Source of the DNA: Amoebidium appalachense
Lineage: Eukaryota > Ichthyosporea
Length of the DNA stretch: 64,000 bases
Direction of reading: 5' to 3'
NCBI GenBank assembly: GCA_963693365.1
Contig: CAVNZM010000003.1
Location: 9,362,001-9,426,000 of the forward strand
Below are positions 13,336-24,270 of this stretch, one piece after another. Below the pieces are notes generated by a model that had not been told where the DNA came from, did no database searches, and saw nothing but the letters and a program-made list of their open reading frames with translations. A program made the position numbers and the translations under genes. How positions within the stretch are numbered: the first letter of the stretch is position 1; each line of letters starts with the position of its first letter.

Positions 13336-14144
13336 TCAATACTCCGTCTTTTCCATAGGCGATTGCGAAGTACGCTCGCTACGCAACTGCAAAACGACTT
13401 GGTTGCTTGGTCTGAGAAGGCTTATCGTAGGCCCATCTCTTTGATAGCCGGTGAGCGGAAGTTCGGGAGAGCCTAAAAACATTTTAAATGCAAATTTACC
13501 GTAGGATTTAAAAACGGCAGCGACAAAATCGCTGACATTTTGGGTCCAGTTTTGAAATACCTCAGTTTTTGCTCCAGACCTCATCGGAATTTTTTTTTTC
13601 GATCCGCTGGCATTCTCATCAAACCGTTTTGTTTTGTTTTTCTATTAGCTAGTGACTTTCTGATCTCCTTGAGAACATCGCTTTTTATTAGAACGTTTAC
13701 ATATAAAACGAGTAAGTTTTTTGGGCTTTCATGGTAGCCTGTTGCTTCTTGTGCCTTTAAACTTGACGGTCAAGTTTTTTCCGTAAATGCACTGACGGGA
13801 AAAGGAGAAAACAGCATTCTTCGTGGCTGTTGTGTTGTGCTGCAAGATTCACCGTGGTTTTCAAGGAATTGAAGCTGTTATTATAATTCATTATTCTTTT
13901 CATTGCCAGCTCGATGTAGGTCTGCGCCGGTTGCAAAATAGGGCATCGTAGATACCTTCGGAGATGATGCGCTATGCCTGCAGTTCTGGGATCTCCGAGA
14001 CTGATTTCTTTCTCGTCAGAACTGTCTTCTACATTTTCTTTTCTTTAAAACACTTGCACTTCCCATTATGCCTTTTTGCACGTATATATGATATACGTTT
14101 CAGCTCGTGTTCTTACATCTGATCTTCTCTCCGTGCGCAGGAAA
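13336..14144 (+). other. 5' flank and probable 5' UTR intron of the 14-3-3 gene
   Basis: Unique AT-balanced sequence. A splice acceptor (ccgtgcgcag) ends at 14140, four bases before the ATG, so the 14-3-3 transcript probably has a noncoding first exon somewhere in 13.7-14.0 kb. I could not define its start. Confidence 0.45.
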
Positions 14145-15198
14145 ATGACGGACCGCGAGGACAACATCTACCGCGCCAAGCTCGCTGAGCAGGCAGAGCG
14201 CTATGATGAGATGGTGGAGGTGATGAAGAAGGTTGCTGCGCTGAAGGTGGAGCTCACCGTCGAGGAGAGGAACCTGCTTTCTGTCGCCTACAAGGTGGGT
14301 CTTCTTGTTATTTAGCTGTTTTTTGCTTGTTCGCGTCACTCACGTGTGTGATGACATGTTGGTTATTCCTGTACTCTCTCTTCCTTCCTTCCTCCCCCCC
14401 TGCTTCTCCTCCTCCTCCCCATATGTATATCCCGGCAGAGGCATACATGAGCCTTTTACAAATACGTTTGTGTGCAAACTTTGCATTCGTGAGTCTGTCT
14501 ATTGATCCCCATCCTTACGACACACTGTTAGAGATCTGATATCCCTTCTGCTTACTTGTCAGCCGGGTTTCTTTGTTCCAATTCACAGATTCGTTACACA
14601 CAACCAAGCTATCCTCCTATTAGCAAGGAAGTTGCCCGCAAAGGGTTTCGGCATCTTTGTGGGCATCGGTCTGTGTTTATCACTCTTCGGGAAAAACTAT
14701 TTTTGCCTGTGGTTTCCGGTTCTTCTTGGAACCCACTAATCATGAGCTAGCGTGTGAGGGTGCGTCGATTGGGTATCATGCACTGTCTTCCTTGTTATTT
14801 TCAACTACCTCTTAACCATCACCCATTGATGAATATGGAACCAATGCACAGACATGTTGGACTAATCCTCCTTGTCCAGAACGTCATTGGTGCAAGGAGA
14901 GCGTCATGGCGCATCATTTCGAGCATTGAATCCAAGGAGGAGCAAAAGCCTGCTGGTGAGAAGTCAAGGAAGCTCGAGATCATCACCGAGTACCGCACCA
15001 AGGTGGGTGCTTGTTCCTGGATTTTGAATGTTGATGTTTTCTGTATTGACATGTGCTTTTATTGGGAACCAACGTGGGAGTCGTGGTTTGAAGGACAGGA
15101 GTTGTGGTTTGAAGGACAAGCCACGCGCACTAAGTACAGCCAGAGTGAGTGGGTAAAAAGCAGCTAACAGTGAGGGTGTAGTGGGTTTGGTGTGTTTG

Positions 15199-15233
<35 letters not shown>

Positions 15234-15714
15234 GTGTATTTGAGGGTTGTGGGGGGAGGGTTGCTTGGAGTTATATGTTGTGTTCGGTGTTGGGTGGGTG
15301 AGAGTATTGTGTTGCACACTCGTGTATATGCCTGTGTGTCTGGTAGTGGAACGGGGATGGCGTTTTTGTGTGTGTGTGTGTGTGTATTTGTTTGGCGGCG
15401 GCAGCAGCAGCAGCTAGGGAGGAGGGGTGGGTGCAGGCTTAGTTTATTTGATTTCGAGTTTCTCATTTTTTGTGACGTTTTGTAGTTTGTCCTTAGTTGT
15501 TTTTCCAACCCTCTAACACATACATCACCCTCCCCCCCCCCCCCCCCCCCCCCCCCCTTCCCCCCCTCCCTCCACCAACACATACACACACACACAGATC
15601 GAGGATGAGCTCCGGAATGTGTGCAAGGACGTACTGGAGGTTCTGGACGTCAACCTGATCCCCGCTGCTAGCACTGGCGAGTCCAAGGTGTGTGTGTGTG
15701 TGTATTTGTGTGTG

Positions 15715-15781
<67 letters not shown>

Positions 15782-16722
15782 CTTGTGTGCGTGCACAAGT
15801 GCGTAAATACGAATGTAGAACATGCGTCTCGGAATATTTGAGAGTCCAAGGGAGTGTGTTGACCACTGGTAGCGGGGATCTCAACCCCCCCCCCCCCCCC
15901 CCTTCTTCTACAGACACATGCGCACACACGCATACACACACCACATCACACACACACTCACACACACAGTGTCCTGCCTTGTCATTGCCTCACGTCCATT
16001 CTCGTATGGATTGCATACATCCCCCGCCTCCCTCCCCACGGCCCCTCCTTTTCCCCCCGTAGACACACACACACACACACACCATGCGCAAAGAATACTT
16101 ATTCACACAACAGCTCAGGAGTGTTCTTGCTCGTCATTGGTGCACTTGGTTTAAATGACGAGCAATTGGTTCATTTGGTTTTTTTTCCTGACGTGCTATT
16201 GGTTCATTTGTTTTATTTCTGACGTGCTGTTGGTTCATTTGTTTTTTTCCCTGATTTTCCATTGGCTGCAGGTGTTCTACTACAAGATGAAGGGTGACTA
16301 CCACCGCTACCTTGCCGAGTTCGAGAAGGACACAAGGAAGAAGGAGGCTGCTGATGCCTCCCTGGCCGCATACCAGGCTGCATCGGGTGTGTGTGTGGGT
16401 GTGTGTGTGAATGTGTGTGTGTGGGTGTGTGTGTGTGGGTGGGTAGGTGGGTGAGTTGGGCTCTGTGCCCGTGGTGAGGGCATGTGTAATTTTGTGGTTG
16501 CTTGGTGCACAACCCCCACCCTCTTCCCCTGCCCCACTTCCCCATTGCACACACACACACACACACACACACTGTGACACACACATTCCCGTCCACTCCC
16601 CCAACACGTACACACATACTGCACCGTCGAAGCTTCCCACCCACACACCCCGTCCGTCCTGGTCTATCTCGCTGCTTGTTTGTACTTTGTACCCTCTAAC
16701 ACATTCTAAACCACCCTCCCCC

Positions 16723-16762
<40 letters not shown>

Positions 16763-17947
16763 CCCCGAATTCTGCGGCCTTCGGGACTTAATTCTTTTCA
16801 GCTGGTGTAGTATGTTAGCCGGGGAAGTATCGACTTAGGTATCGACGGGGGAGCTTCCTAGAAGCCCCGTCTCCTGAGTTCCTATCTATATTTTTCTTGC
16901 TTCTGCTCACTGCTGCAACTTTAACCCCCGGCCTTTCCCACTGCCCTTGCCTGCATAAGCAACCCTGCTCGTCTCTGATCAAGACGGGTAACCTACCCAT
17001 GTTCAAGTGAAACAGTATCTGAGTTGGGTTTCGTTAACGAGGTGAATAGGTCGAAACTCGGGTACTGTGGATGACGTGGGCCCCCCCTGAGGATGGGCTC
17101 TGCTTATTATGCATACTCTTTATGTATGGCTTGCATTCTGCATCGTGTTATCCGTTTGTTCTTGTGGACTTCGTACTTTTTGACGCATTCAAACCCCCCC
17201 CCCCCCCCCCCCCGATAAAGTTCCGCCCTAGTAGGCGTGTTACTACCCTGCGGCGTGGGTCAAATCTCATATTTTCCCCTCTGATTGCGAATTCTGCGGC
17301 CTCCGGGACTTAATTCTTTTCAGCTGGTGTAGTATGTTAGCCAGGGAAGTATCGACTTAGGTATCGACGGGGGAGCTTCCTAGAAGCCCCGTCTCCTGAG
17401 TTCCTATCTATATTTTTCTTGCTTCTGCTTACTGCTGCAACTTTAACCCCCGGCCTTTCCCACTGCCCTTGCCTGCATAAGCAACCCTGCTCGTCTCTGA
17501 TCAAGACGGGTGACCTACTCATGTTCAAGTGAAACAGTATCTGAGTTGGGTTTCGTTAACGAGGGGAATAGGTCGAAACTCGGGTACTGTGGATGACGTG
17601 GGCCCCCCCTGAGAATGGGCTCTGCTTATTATGCATTCTCTTTATGTATGGCTTGCATTCTGCATCGTTTTATCCGTTTGTTCTTGTGTACTTCGTACTT
17701 TTTGACGCATTCAAACCCCCCCCCCCCCCCCCCCCCCCCCCCTTCCCCCCACCGCCCCCCGATACACCCCCTCACACGCCCACACACACACACTTCTTCA
17801 ACCCACAGACATTGCTCTTACGGAGCTCCCACCTACGCACCCCATCCGTCTTGGTCTAGCACTCAACCTCAGTGTACTTTCACACTAACACATTCTACAC
17901 CCCCCCCCCCCCCCCCCCCCTCCCCCTCCCCTCCTCTACATCTCCCC

Positions 17948-17983
<36 letters not shown>

Positions 17984-18345
17984 CACACACACACACGCCC
18001 TTTTTTTTTCAACCCAACCCACAGACATTGCTCTTACGGAGCTCCCGCCCACACACCCGATCCGTCTCGGTCTAGCGCTCAACTTTAGTGTGTTCTACTA
18101 CGAGATTATGGCCAGCCCGGACAAGGCCTGCCACCTTGCCAAGCAGGCGTTTGATGACGCAATTGCTGAGCTGGACTCCCTGTCTGAGGAGAGTTACAAG
18201 GATAGTACGCTGATCATGCAGTTGCTGAGGGATAACTTGACACTGTGGACCTCGGACCTGCAGCAGGGTATGTGGGGGGAGGGGTAGGGTGTGCTTGTTT
18301 TCGTTTTTTTTTTTTGGTGGGTTTGTTTTTGGGAGGGATGGGGGG

Positions 18346-18443
<98 letters not shown>

Positions 18444-18869
18444 GAAGCAGGGATGGTGTGTGTGTCTGAGGGGAGGGGGGGGGGGGGAGGGGGAGGGGAG
18501 GGGGACAGCATGACACTGTGGACACCCGACCTGCAACGGGGTATGTGGGGGAGAATGTGTGTGTGGGGTGGTGTGTGTATGGTGGGGAGAGGAGGGGGTG
18601 CACGGGAGGGGGAGGGGGGGGGGGGGAGTGTGTGGGTGTGTTTGGGAGGGGGGAGGGGGAGGGGGGGGAGAGACACAGAGTGTGTCTTGGTTGTTGTGTG
18701 GGAGGGACTGGGGTGGGTGGGTGTGGGGGGGGGGGGGGGGGGGGGGGGGTTTGGGTGTGTTGCAAGTAAGTGGGTTGCACAAATCTGTGGGTGGGGATGC
18801 TTGGTATTGTGGGTAGTGGTGGTGGTTTTTTTTTGTTTTTGTTTTTTTTTTGTGGTGGTGGTGGTGTTG

Positions 18870-18942
<73 letters not shown>

Positions 18943-19132
18943 ACACACACACATGCGCGCGCGCACACACACACACACACACAGTGTTCATGTTTCTGGG
19001 AATCTGGGGGAAAGGGCAAATATCGATCATCATGGTAACGGATGGTATGATTTGGTGTTTAGTGAAAAAGGTACTGACCTTTTTTTTTTTTTTTTTTTTT
19101 TTTTGCCAGGTGAGGAGAAGGACAAGGAGTAA
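14145..19132 (+). CDS. 14-3-3 protein, six coding exons
   Basis: Exons 14145-14294, 14880-15002, 15598-15687, 16272-16386, 18025-18267 and 19110-19132 join in frame with GT-AG introns to 247 residues, the normal length of a 14-3-3. Residues of the phosphopeptide groove are present: K50, R57, R133 and Y134 ([11 protein letters not shown]). Other family hallmarks are [19 protein letters not shown], the fifth exon segment [20 protein letters not shown] and the C-terminal [11 protein letters not shown], followed by a short acidic tail (GEEKDKE). 14-3-3 proteins are cytosolic dimers that bind phospho-Ser/Thr motifs in kinases and metabolic and cell-cycle proteins. Introns 2-5 begin with GT/G repeats and end with AC/C repeats. 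Intron 4 carries two copies of an interspersed repeat and a broken copy of the start of exon 5; intron 5 carries a copy of its end. AATAAA is at 19349. Confidence 0.96.
16767..17205 (+). repeat. Interspersed repeat, copy 1 (poly-C-ended family)
   Basis: About 430 bp starting gaattctgcggcctTCGGG and ending gcattcaaa followed by a C-run. It lies in intron 4 of the 14-3-3 gene in the sense direction. The segment ggtcgaaactcggg loosely resembles a tRNA B box, so a SINE-like origin is possible but unproven. Confidence 0.85.
17288..17716 (+). repeat. Interspersed repeat, copy 2
   Basis: Nearly identical to the copy at 16767, 521 bp downstream in the same intron and orientation, again ending gcattcaaa plus a C-run. 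The high identity means either a recent tandem duplication or two recent insertions. Confidence 0.88.
17815..17885 (+). pseudogene. Broken duplicate of the start of 14-3-3 exon 5
   Basis: Preceded by a usable acceptor (caacccacag) and translating in the right phase to [19 protein letters not shown], almost identical to true exon 5 at 18025. The match stops before the FYYEI motif and the sequence runs into a C-run, so splicing to it would truncate the protein. Nearby bases differ mostly at third positions, suggesting past constraint or a moderately old duplication. Confidence 0.75.
18347..18440 (+). repeat. (GT)n in 14-3-3 intron 5
   Basis: About 94 bp of uninterrupted GT close to the donor side of intron 5. 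The complementary (CA)n lies at 18965-18982 near the acceptor side, with a G-run of about 41 bp (18901-18941) between them. Confidence 0.9.
18507..18541 (+). pseudogene. Duplicate of the end of 14-3-3 exon 5
   Basis: Encodes [13 protein letters not shown] and is followed by gtatgtggggg, the same donor context as true exon 5 ([12 protein letters not shown] then gtatgtggggg, 18268). It lies about 240 bp downstream of the true donor in intron 5 and might be an alternative 5' splice site or simple duplication debris. Confidence 0.65.
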
Positions 19133-19348
19133 CCTCACCGAATACTCCAGCCAACAGAGCGACAATCTATTTAGTGGGGGGTGTTTGTGTGTGAAAACTT
19201 GTTGTCTCAATAGATAGTGATTTTTTGCCAGATTTATACGTGGTTATAATGTTGTCAGTAATCTCCGTTTTAAACACTACTCGATATGATATCGTTTGAG
19301 GTTGCTGGTGTTCTCTGAGGTATGTTTTTTGTGGGAGATCCGGAAGTC

Positions 19349-19354
19349 AATAAA
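19349..19354 (+). promoter_or_regulatory. Poly(A) signal of the 14-3-3 gene
   Basis: AATAAA 217 bp after the stop codon in otherwise AT-rich sequence. Confidence 0.5.
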
Positions 19355-19504
19355 GTCTCTACGACATTTTTTGTGTTTGCTGTTGCTCTGATTTAAAAGC
19401 CAAGAGTATATCAGCACAGTGTGAACCGTTTCACACACACACACACACACACATACATACACGCACGCACGCACACACGCACACACATCCGTGTGCACGT
19501 ACCT

Positions 19505-19536
<32 letters not shown>

Positions 19537-19639
19537 ACTTCCATGCAACCGGGCATGGTTGCTCTGTGTCGTGCATCTGTAAGCACATGCGCAATTTTCG
19601 CTGCACTGCATTAGTTTGCACACACGTCTTCACCGCTTT

Positions 19640-19965
19640 GCTCACCTTGCTTGCATAAGCAACCCTGCTGAGCCTCGTCTTTGATCAAGACGGGTTGACC
19701 CTCCCAAGTTCAGTTGATGTTGCTGTCTGAGTTGCAATTGGAGAGCCTCGGATATACGCGGGCTACGGGGTCAAAACTCAGACGCAATTGATGACTTGGG
19801 GCCTCCCCTGAGATGGGCTCTGTTTATGACACATACTGTGTGTGCATGGCATTGCATATAACACTGTGAAGGCTGATGTAAGCTACTCTATGTTTGCCTT
19901 TGCATGTGTCCTGCACAGTGTCTCTCATCGCGTAGTTGCACATGGTACTGTGTCCCGCATCCCCC
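19640..19965 (+). repeat. Diverged copy of the poly-C-ended repeat
   Basis: Shares gcataagcaaccctgct, the tgatcaagacgggt segment and the gggctctg segment with the copies at 16767 and 17288, and ends in a C-run at 19960-19982. It is clearly older or of another subfamily. Confidence 0.6.
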
Positions 19966-20527
19966 CCCCCCCCCCCCCCCCCTCCGCCCGGGCACTGTGA
20001 CACTTCTCTTATAGTCTCTCGAGGCCCCTGGGCCTTTTCTTGATCAATTCTTTTGCTTTCTAAAATGGCCTCCCTCCCGAAGCGCTTGATCATGGTCTCC
20101 CTCGCTGAGCCCCCTGAAGTCCTCCGAGTTCCCCTCAGAGCCTGCCCCTGCCCCTCTCCCTCACATTTCCCACTGTCTCTTTCTCCAGATCTCCCTCGCT
20201 CTCCTTCTTTTTCTCTTCCCCTTCTCTTCCTTCCTCCGTCTCTCTCTCCTTCCTCTCTCTCTCCCTCCCTTTTCCTTCCCCCCTCTCTCCCTTCCTCTTT
20301 CTTCCTCCGAATCCGAGTCGGGCCCGGCCCTCTTGCCCCCCGGAATGCCGCAAAATAGATCATTTATAACTTATACTTGCTTTTCATTGCTTTATTGGCT
20401 CGACTCACACTACACAATACCGGATCGAATCGTCCCAAAATACACAAACCCGACTCGGCCCACTGGACCGAATCCACTAGAAGCTACTGCTACCGAGGGA
20501 GCACACACCCCCAGACACACACACACA

Positions 20528-20562
<35 letters not shown>

Positions 20563-20640
20563 ATGCCCGTGTGCAGATATCTATGTTGTGTGCGTCCGCG
20601 CGCGCAGGCGTGTGTGTGGTGTGCATGTGCGCACACACAC

Positions 20641-20847
<207 letters not shown>

Positions 20848-20904
20848 GAATTAAGCTTGAAAGCTGTGACGGGGAAAGAAAATATGTGTAGGCGGGAGGG
20901 TGGG

Positions 20905-21083
20905 CGATGAGCGAGGAGGCGACGGGGAATATGCTTAGCCTAATAGACGACCGATCTAAGGTCGGCTTATATACCCATAAGCCTCCTCTACCAGGCCGCT
21001 GATTGGCCACATAACCATTGTGGCCCAATCAGACGGCCGAAGAATAAGTTAATAAATGGAATTGTCCAATGAAATTCAGACAT
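20905..21083 (-). repeat. Terminal direct repeat A2 of the RT-less element
   Basis: 179 bp, matching 23374-23545. It includes a hairpin-forming inverted repeat with ATTGG and CCAAT on its two arms (20998-21036) and is followed directly by the B1 repeat. Confidence 0.88.
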
Positions 21084-21216
21084 TTATTACTTATACTTGC
21101 TACCTACGTCCACTATACGAATTTTTGCTCTGCAACGACAACTAAAACCCACTAGATTAGTGTCGATCAAAATTCACCACACTTTGCATAATATACAGTA
21201 CATTTTCGAGCACAGT

Positions 21217-22518
21217 TTACGACAGTCGCACAGGGTTCAACTCGCGCAGGTCGCTGAAGTACTCGTGGTCATCGGGGGTAGGGCAGTGGCCCAACCCGTA
21301 GTTGTCCTCAGGGGTTTGGCCGGTGAGGTCCCACACCCCCAGGTGCTTGATGACTGCAAAGGGGATGCCGATTGCACGAGCAGCGCCGACCATGCCGTGA
21401 CGGAGGCAGTGCCAGGTGACGCCGGTAGCCAGGGCGGGGAGCACGCCGAGGGCCTGCACCGCGCTGCACAGCCAGCTGACGGCCTTGGTAGCGTTGGGGA
21501 ACGGCAGGAGGGGGCTGGTGGGCTGCCGGACGTGCGCGCAGGCGCGGAGTAACAGCTGTGCGCACATGGGGGGGAACCATGCGGTGGCGCACAGGGGGCC
21601 GAATCTGCTTGCCAGCTGCCTGCTTAATGGTTCGAAAGGTCAGGTGGAGGCGTCGGGCTCCAGTGGGGGTAGGGTCCCCCCAGGTCAGGTCCCCCACCTG
21701 TACTGCAGCAGCGGTGCTCCACCGTAGGCCAAACAGGTAGCTCAACAGCACCCCCACTAGCCAGCGGTCACCGTCGGGGTCCTGCCGGCTCAGCTGTGCG
21801 ATGAGCAGACCGGTGACCTAGGGTGCGTCAAACCGTTTTGGGTCGGGCGGGGTGGCGGTGGTGGTCTGGCGGGCCCTGCCGTAGGACTTCTTGATGGTTG
21901 CAAGGATGGCCTGGTCCAAATAGGGAATCATGTGCCACAGCAGGTGTACCTGGCGCAGGGCGGCAAACTTGCAGTCTAACGTGCTGGGGTGGTACGGGCG
22001 CGCTAGCAGGTGAGCCGCATAAGCCAAAGCTACGTGTTCGGTAAGGGGCCAGGCTGCAAACTTGTGGGTGGCGCAAAAGGTGAGGTACTGGGTTACGTCG
22101 GCTTGATATGCGCGCCACGTGTTTGCACTGAGGAGCTGCTCCACCAGCTGCTGGCCAGTGGGGCGCAGGTTGCCAGGCAGTGACGAAATTACCGCCGCAC
22201 GCCACTCGCTAAACACCCCCACGGTGGCAGGGGGGTCTGGTGGCCGGGGAGCTTGCTGGGGCGGCTGCACGGGGGAATGGGCCTTTGAGGCTCAGGCTGT
22301 GGTCCCAAGGGGAGGGGGGCTGGGCCCCCTTCCCAGGGAGGGTCGCTGATGGGAACGCCCGCGGGAGCTGGTGGTGGTTGAGGCGCGGGGGGAAGCACGT
22401 CCGACCCACCACTTGCGGGGGGAGCCGGCTCGGCGGGAGCTGGCACCGGGGCGGGGCCGGTAGACGCCGGCCCCGGGTACAAGTTGAATACCCAACTAGC
22501 ACACATTGGGGTGGACAC
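21217..22518 (-). pseudogene. Tyrosine recombinase of the RT-less element, broken
   Basis: N-terminal proline-rich region (22518-22250), then a SAM-like DNA-binding core (LLSANTWRAYQADVTQYLTF, FAALRQVHLLWHMIPYLDQA). The catalytic domain follows: box I arginine in LFGLRWSTAAAVQVGDL near 21720, the HxxR motif in TWHCLRHGMVGAARAIG near 21405, the second His/Trp position in KHLGVW near 21340, and the nucleophile tyrosine in EDNYGLGH near 21300. The frame is interrupted by shifts near 22245 and 21590, both at C/G runs, and by an in-frame TAG at about 21818. The active-site set is complete if those are ignored. It differs in every motif from the DIRS recombinase at 26507, so it is not a copy of it. 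The enzyme would integrate a circular DNA by strand exchange. Confidence 0.78.
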
Positions 22519-22578
22519 CCACCCTTGACGCCCCCTTGTAAGGCCCTGCCTACGCGACAGGGGCCGGAAACCGCAAAC

Positions 22579-23273
22579 TTAGTTGCGGCCGGCGCCAGAC
22601 CCACTGCTGGCGCCGGTGTTGGACTTCACCACGGTCTTGTTGTCATTTTGGTTGCCCGCACGGGCGTTGCGCGTAGCGAGGTTGACTTCTGCCTCTTTCT
22701 TCCTTGCGTCGCCCATTGCGCGGCCCCAGCGTTTAGAAAGAACAGGGTAATACTCCCGCTCCATGTGGGCGCGGGCCAGCTCGGCAAAGGCAGCACTCTG
22801 GGGCGGAGATACTGGTAGTGCACACGGTCGGAGAGGAACACCGCGACATCGGCGATTGCACCCTTGAGCTCTGCAATGCGTCGTTGGTAGAACTGCTCCG
22901 CGGGTTCAGGCACTGGGGCGCCGTTTTCGCCGGGGAACTGCCGACGCTGGAACGCGCAGTTGTTGTGCGGCATCGCATCGATGAGGCTGCAGAGTGCCCC
23001 GATGGTAACCCCGTTCTCCTCGAGCACGTGCTTGTTCGCCTCGGAAGGGATCCAGGGCAGTAGGTCGGCTGGGATGCGCCGGGGACCGTTGGGCATAGGG
23101 TACTCCGTCACCCATGGTAAGGTGGGTGCCAGAGTGGGGTGCCGCTCGGCAAAGGCATGTCTAGGGAACTTGAGCAACGGGCAGTCCGGCATCCCCCAAG
23201 TCTGCCGAAGGCGCTGCGGGCGTGACTCGCGGGTGTCCGAATCCCCAGTGACGGGGGTGGCTGCGCGCTTCGG
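22579..23273 (-). CDS. ORF1 of the RT-less recombinase element
   Basis: The frame is open from about 23273 (first ATG at 23192) and begins with a basic stretch (PPKRAATPVTGD). It continues with protein-like sequence (PRRIPADLLPWIPSEANKHV, CSLIDAMPHNNCAFQRRQFP, a helical FYQRRIAELKGAIADVAVFL). After HYQYLRP at about 22800 the frame is broken by what looks like one missing C in a C-run. The other frame continues with a charged helical segment (MEREYYPVLSKRWGRAMGDA) to a Ser/Gly-rich tail ending at 22579. I do not recognise the family. It lacks the CCCH zinc finger found in the Gag of the DIRS elements in this window. It sits directly downstream of repeat A1, which carries a TATA box, so it is probably the first ORF of the element transcript. 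Confidence 0.6.
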
Positions 23274-23373
23274 TGGAATATTGCTCGAAAATTACGTTCA
23301 TGGTGAAGTTCTAAAAGGGTGACATACCCTAAACAAAGCGTGAACGAGCCTCACCAACCGTTGACGTTACCTC

Positions 23374-23545
23374 CGATGAGAGAGGAGGCGACGGGGAATA
23401 TGCTAATAGACGACCGATCTAAGGTCGGCTTTTATACCCATAAGCCTCCTCTACCAGGCCGCTGATTGGCCACATAACCATTGTGGCCCAATCAGACGGC
23501 CGAAGAATAAGTTAATAAATGGAATTGTCCAATCAATTCAGACAT
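23374..23545 (-). repeat. Terminal direct repeat A1 with promoter of the RT-less element
   Basis: 172 bp upstream of ORF1 on the minus strand. It contains TATAAAAG at 23436-23429 and paired CCAAT boxes inside an inverted repeat, so it can serve as the element promoter, as LTRs and DIRS A-repeats do. Confidence 0.85.
23429..23436 (-). promoter_or_regulatory. TATA box in repeat A1
   Basis: TATAAAAG on the minus strand, about 160 bp upstream of the open ORF1 frame. Confidence 0.5.
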
Positions 23546-23946
23546 CAGCCCTCCAGAGTAAGGGTATGTACATCTACTATCCGGAAATTCTCGGGAAATT
23601 TAGGTACCTTGCAGGAAAGGAAAGTTGCCGGAAAGATAGGTGAAATTTTGGGAAAGGAGCGAGAAATTTTAGCATATCGTGGAACATGATGATCTTGTTT
23701 GATCCGAGCGATCTATTTCGGGAATTTCGAAAAAAGTAGGCCGGAAAGATCCAAATTTCTCGTGGTCTAGGCCGTATGCATGTGGTATATAGATTATGGT
23801 TTACGGGCTTTTGCCCTCTTCCTTTGGAAGGCACATGATTAATCTGCAAGACTCGTAAACAAACCAAAAAAGGTGGGAGTTTTAACCATGTCCAATGACA
23901 TTGTTTTCCTGAGAGAGGGGCGATGGGATTGTTTGTAATCCAATCA

Positions 23947-24043
<97 letters not shown>

Positions 24044-24079
24044 TGTGTGTGTACGCGTGTGTGTGTGTGTGTAAGCTAT

Positions 24080-24127
<48 letters not shown>

Positions 24128-24270
24128 GTGCGTGTGTGCGTGTGTGCGTGTGTGCGTGTGTGCGTGTGTGCGGGTGACACGTGTGCGTGTGTGCGCGTGT
24201 GCATCAGCAATCTCCCCCCCCCTCGTAACCCCACCGAAGACCTCGTCGATGGGTTGGCACTGGTTTAGGA
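23546..24270. other. Intergenic with (GT)n
   Basis: 23580-23780 is rich in GGAAAGATAGGT-like motifs that recur at 43616-43730. 23948-24176 is (GT)n with GC interruptions. No gene seen. Confidence 0.6.

Noticed and set aside
13336-13584. 82-codon minus-strand frame with normal composition
   Set aside because: No promoter, no recognisable motif and it overlaps the probable 5' flank of the 14-3-3 gene; not enough support.
18072-19210. 300-codon frames on both strands in the 14-3-3 intron 5 region
   Set aside because: Generated by GT/G/C runs; the 14-3-3 exons on the plus strand explain the locus.
20053-20363. Charged or Pro/Ser-rich frames on both strands
   Set aside because: They derive from a CT/GA-rich tract (ctctctccctcc type).
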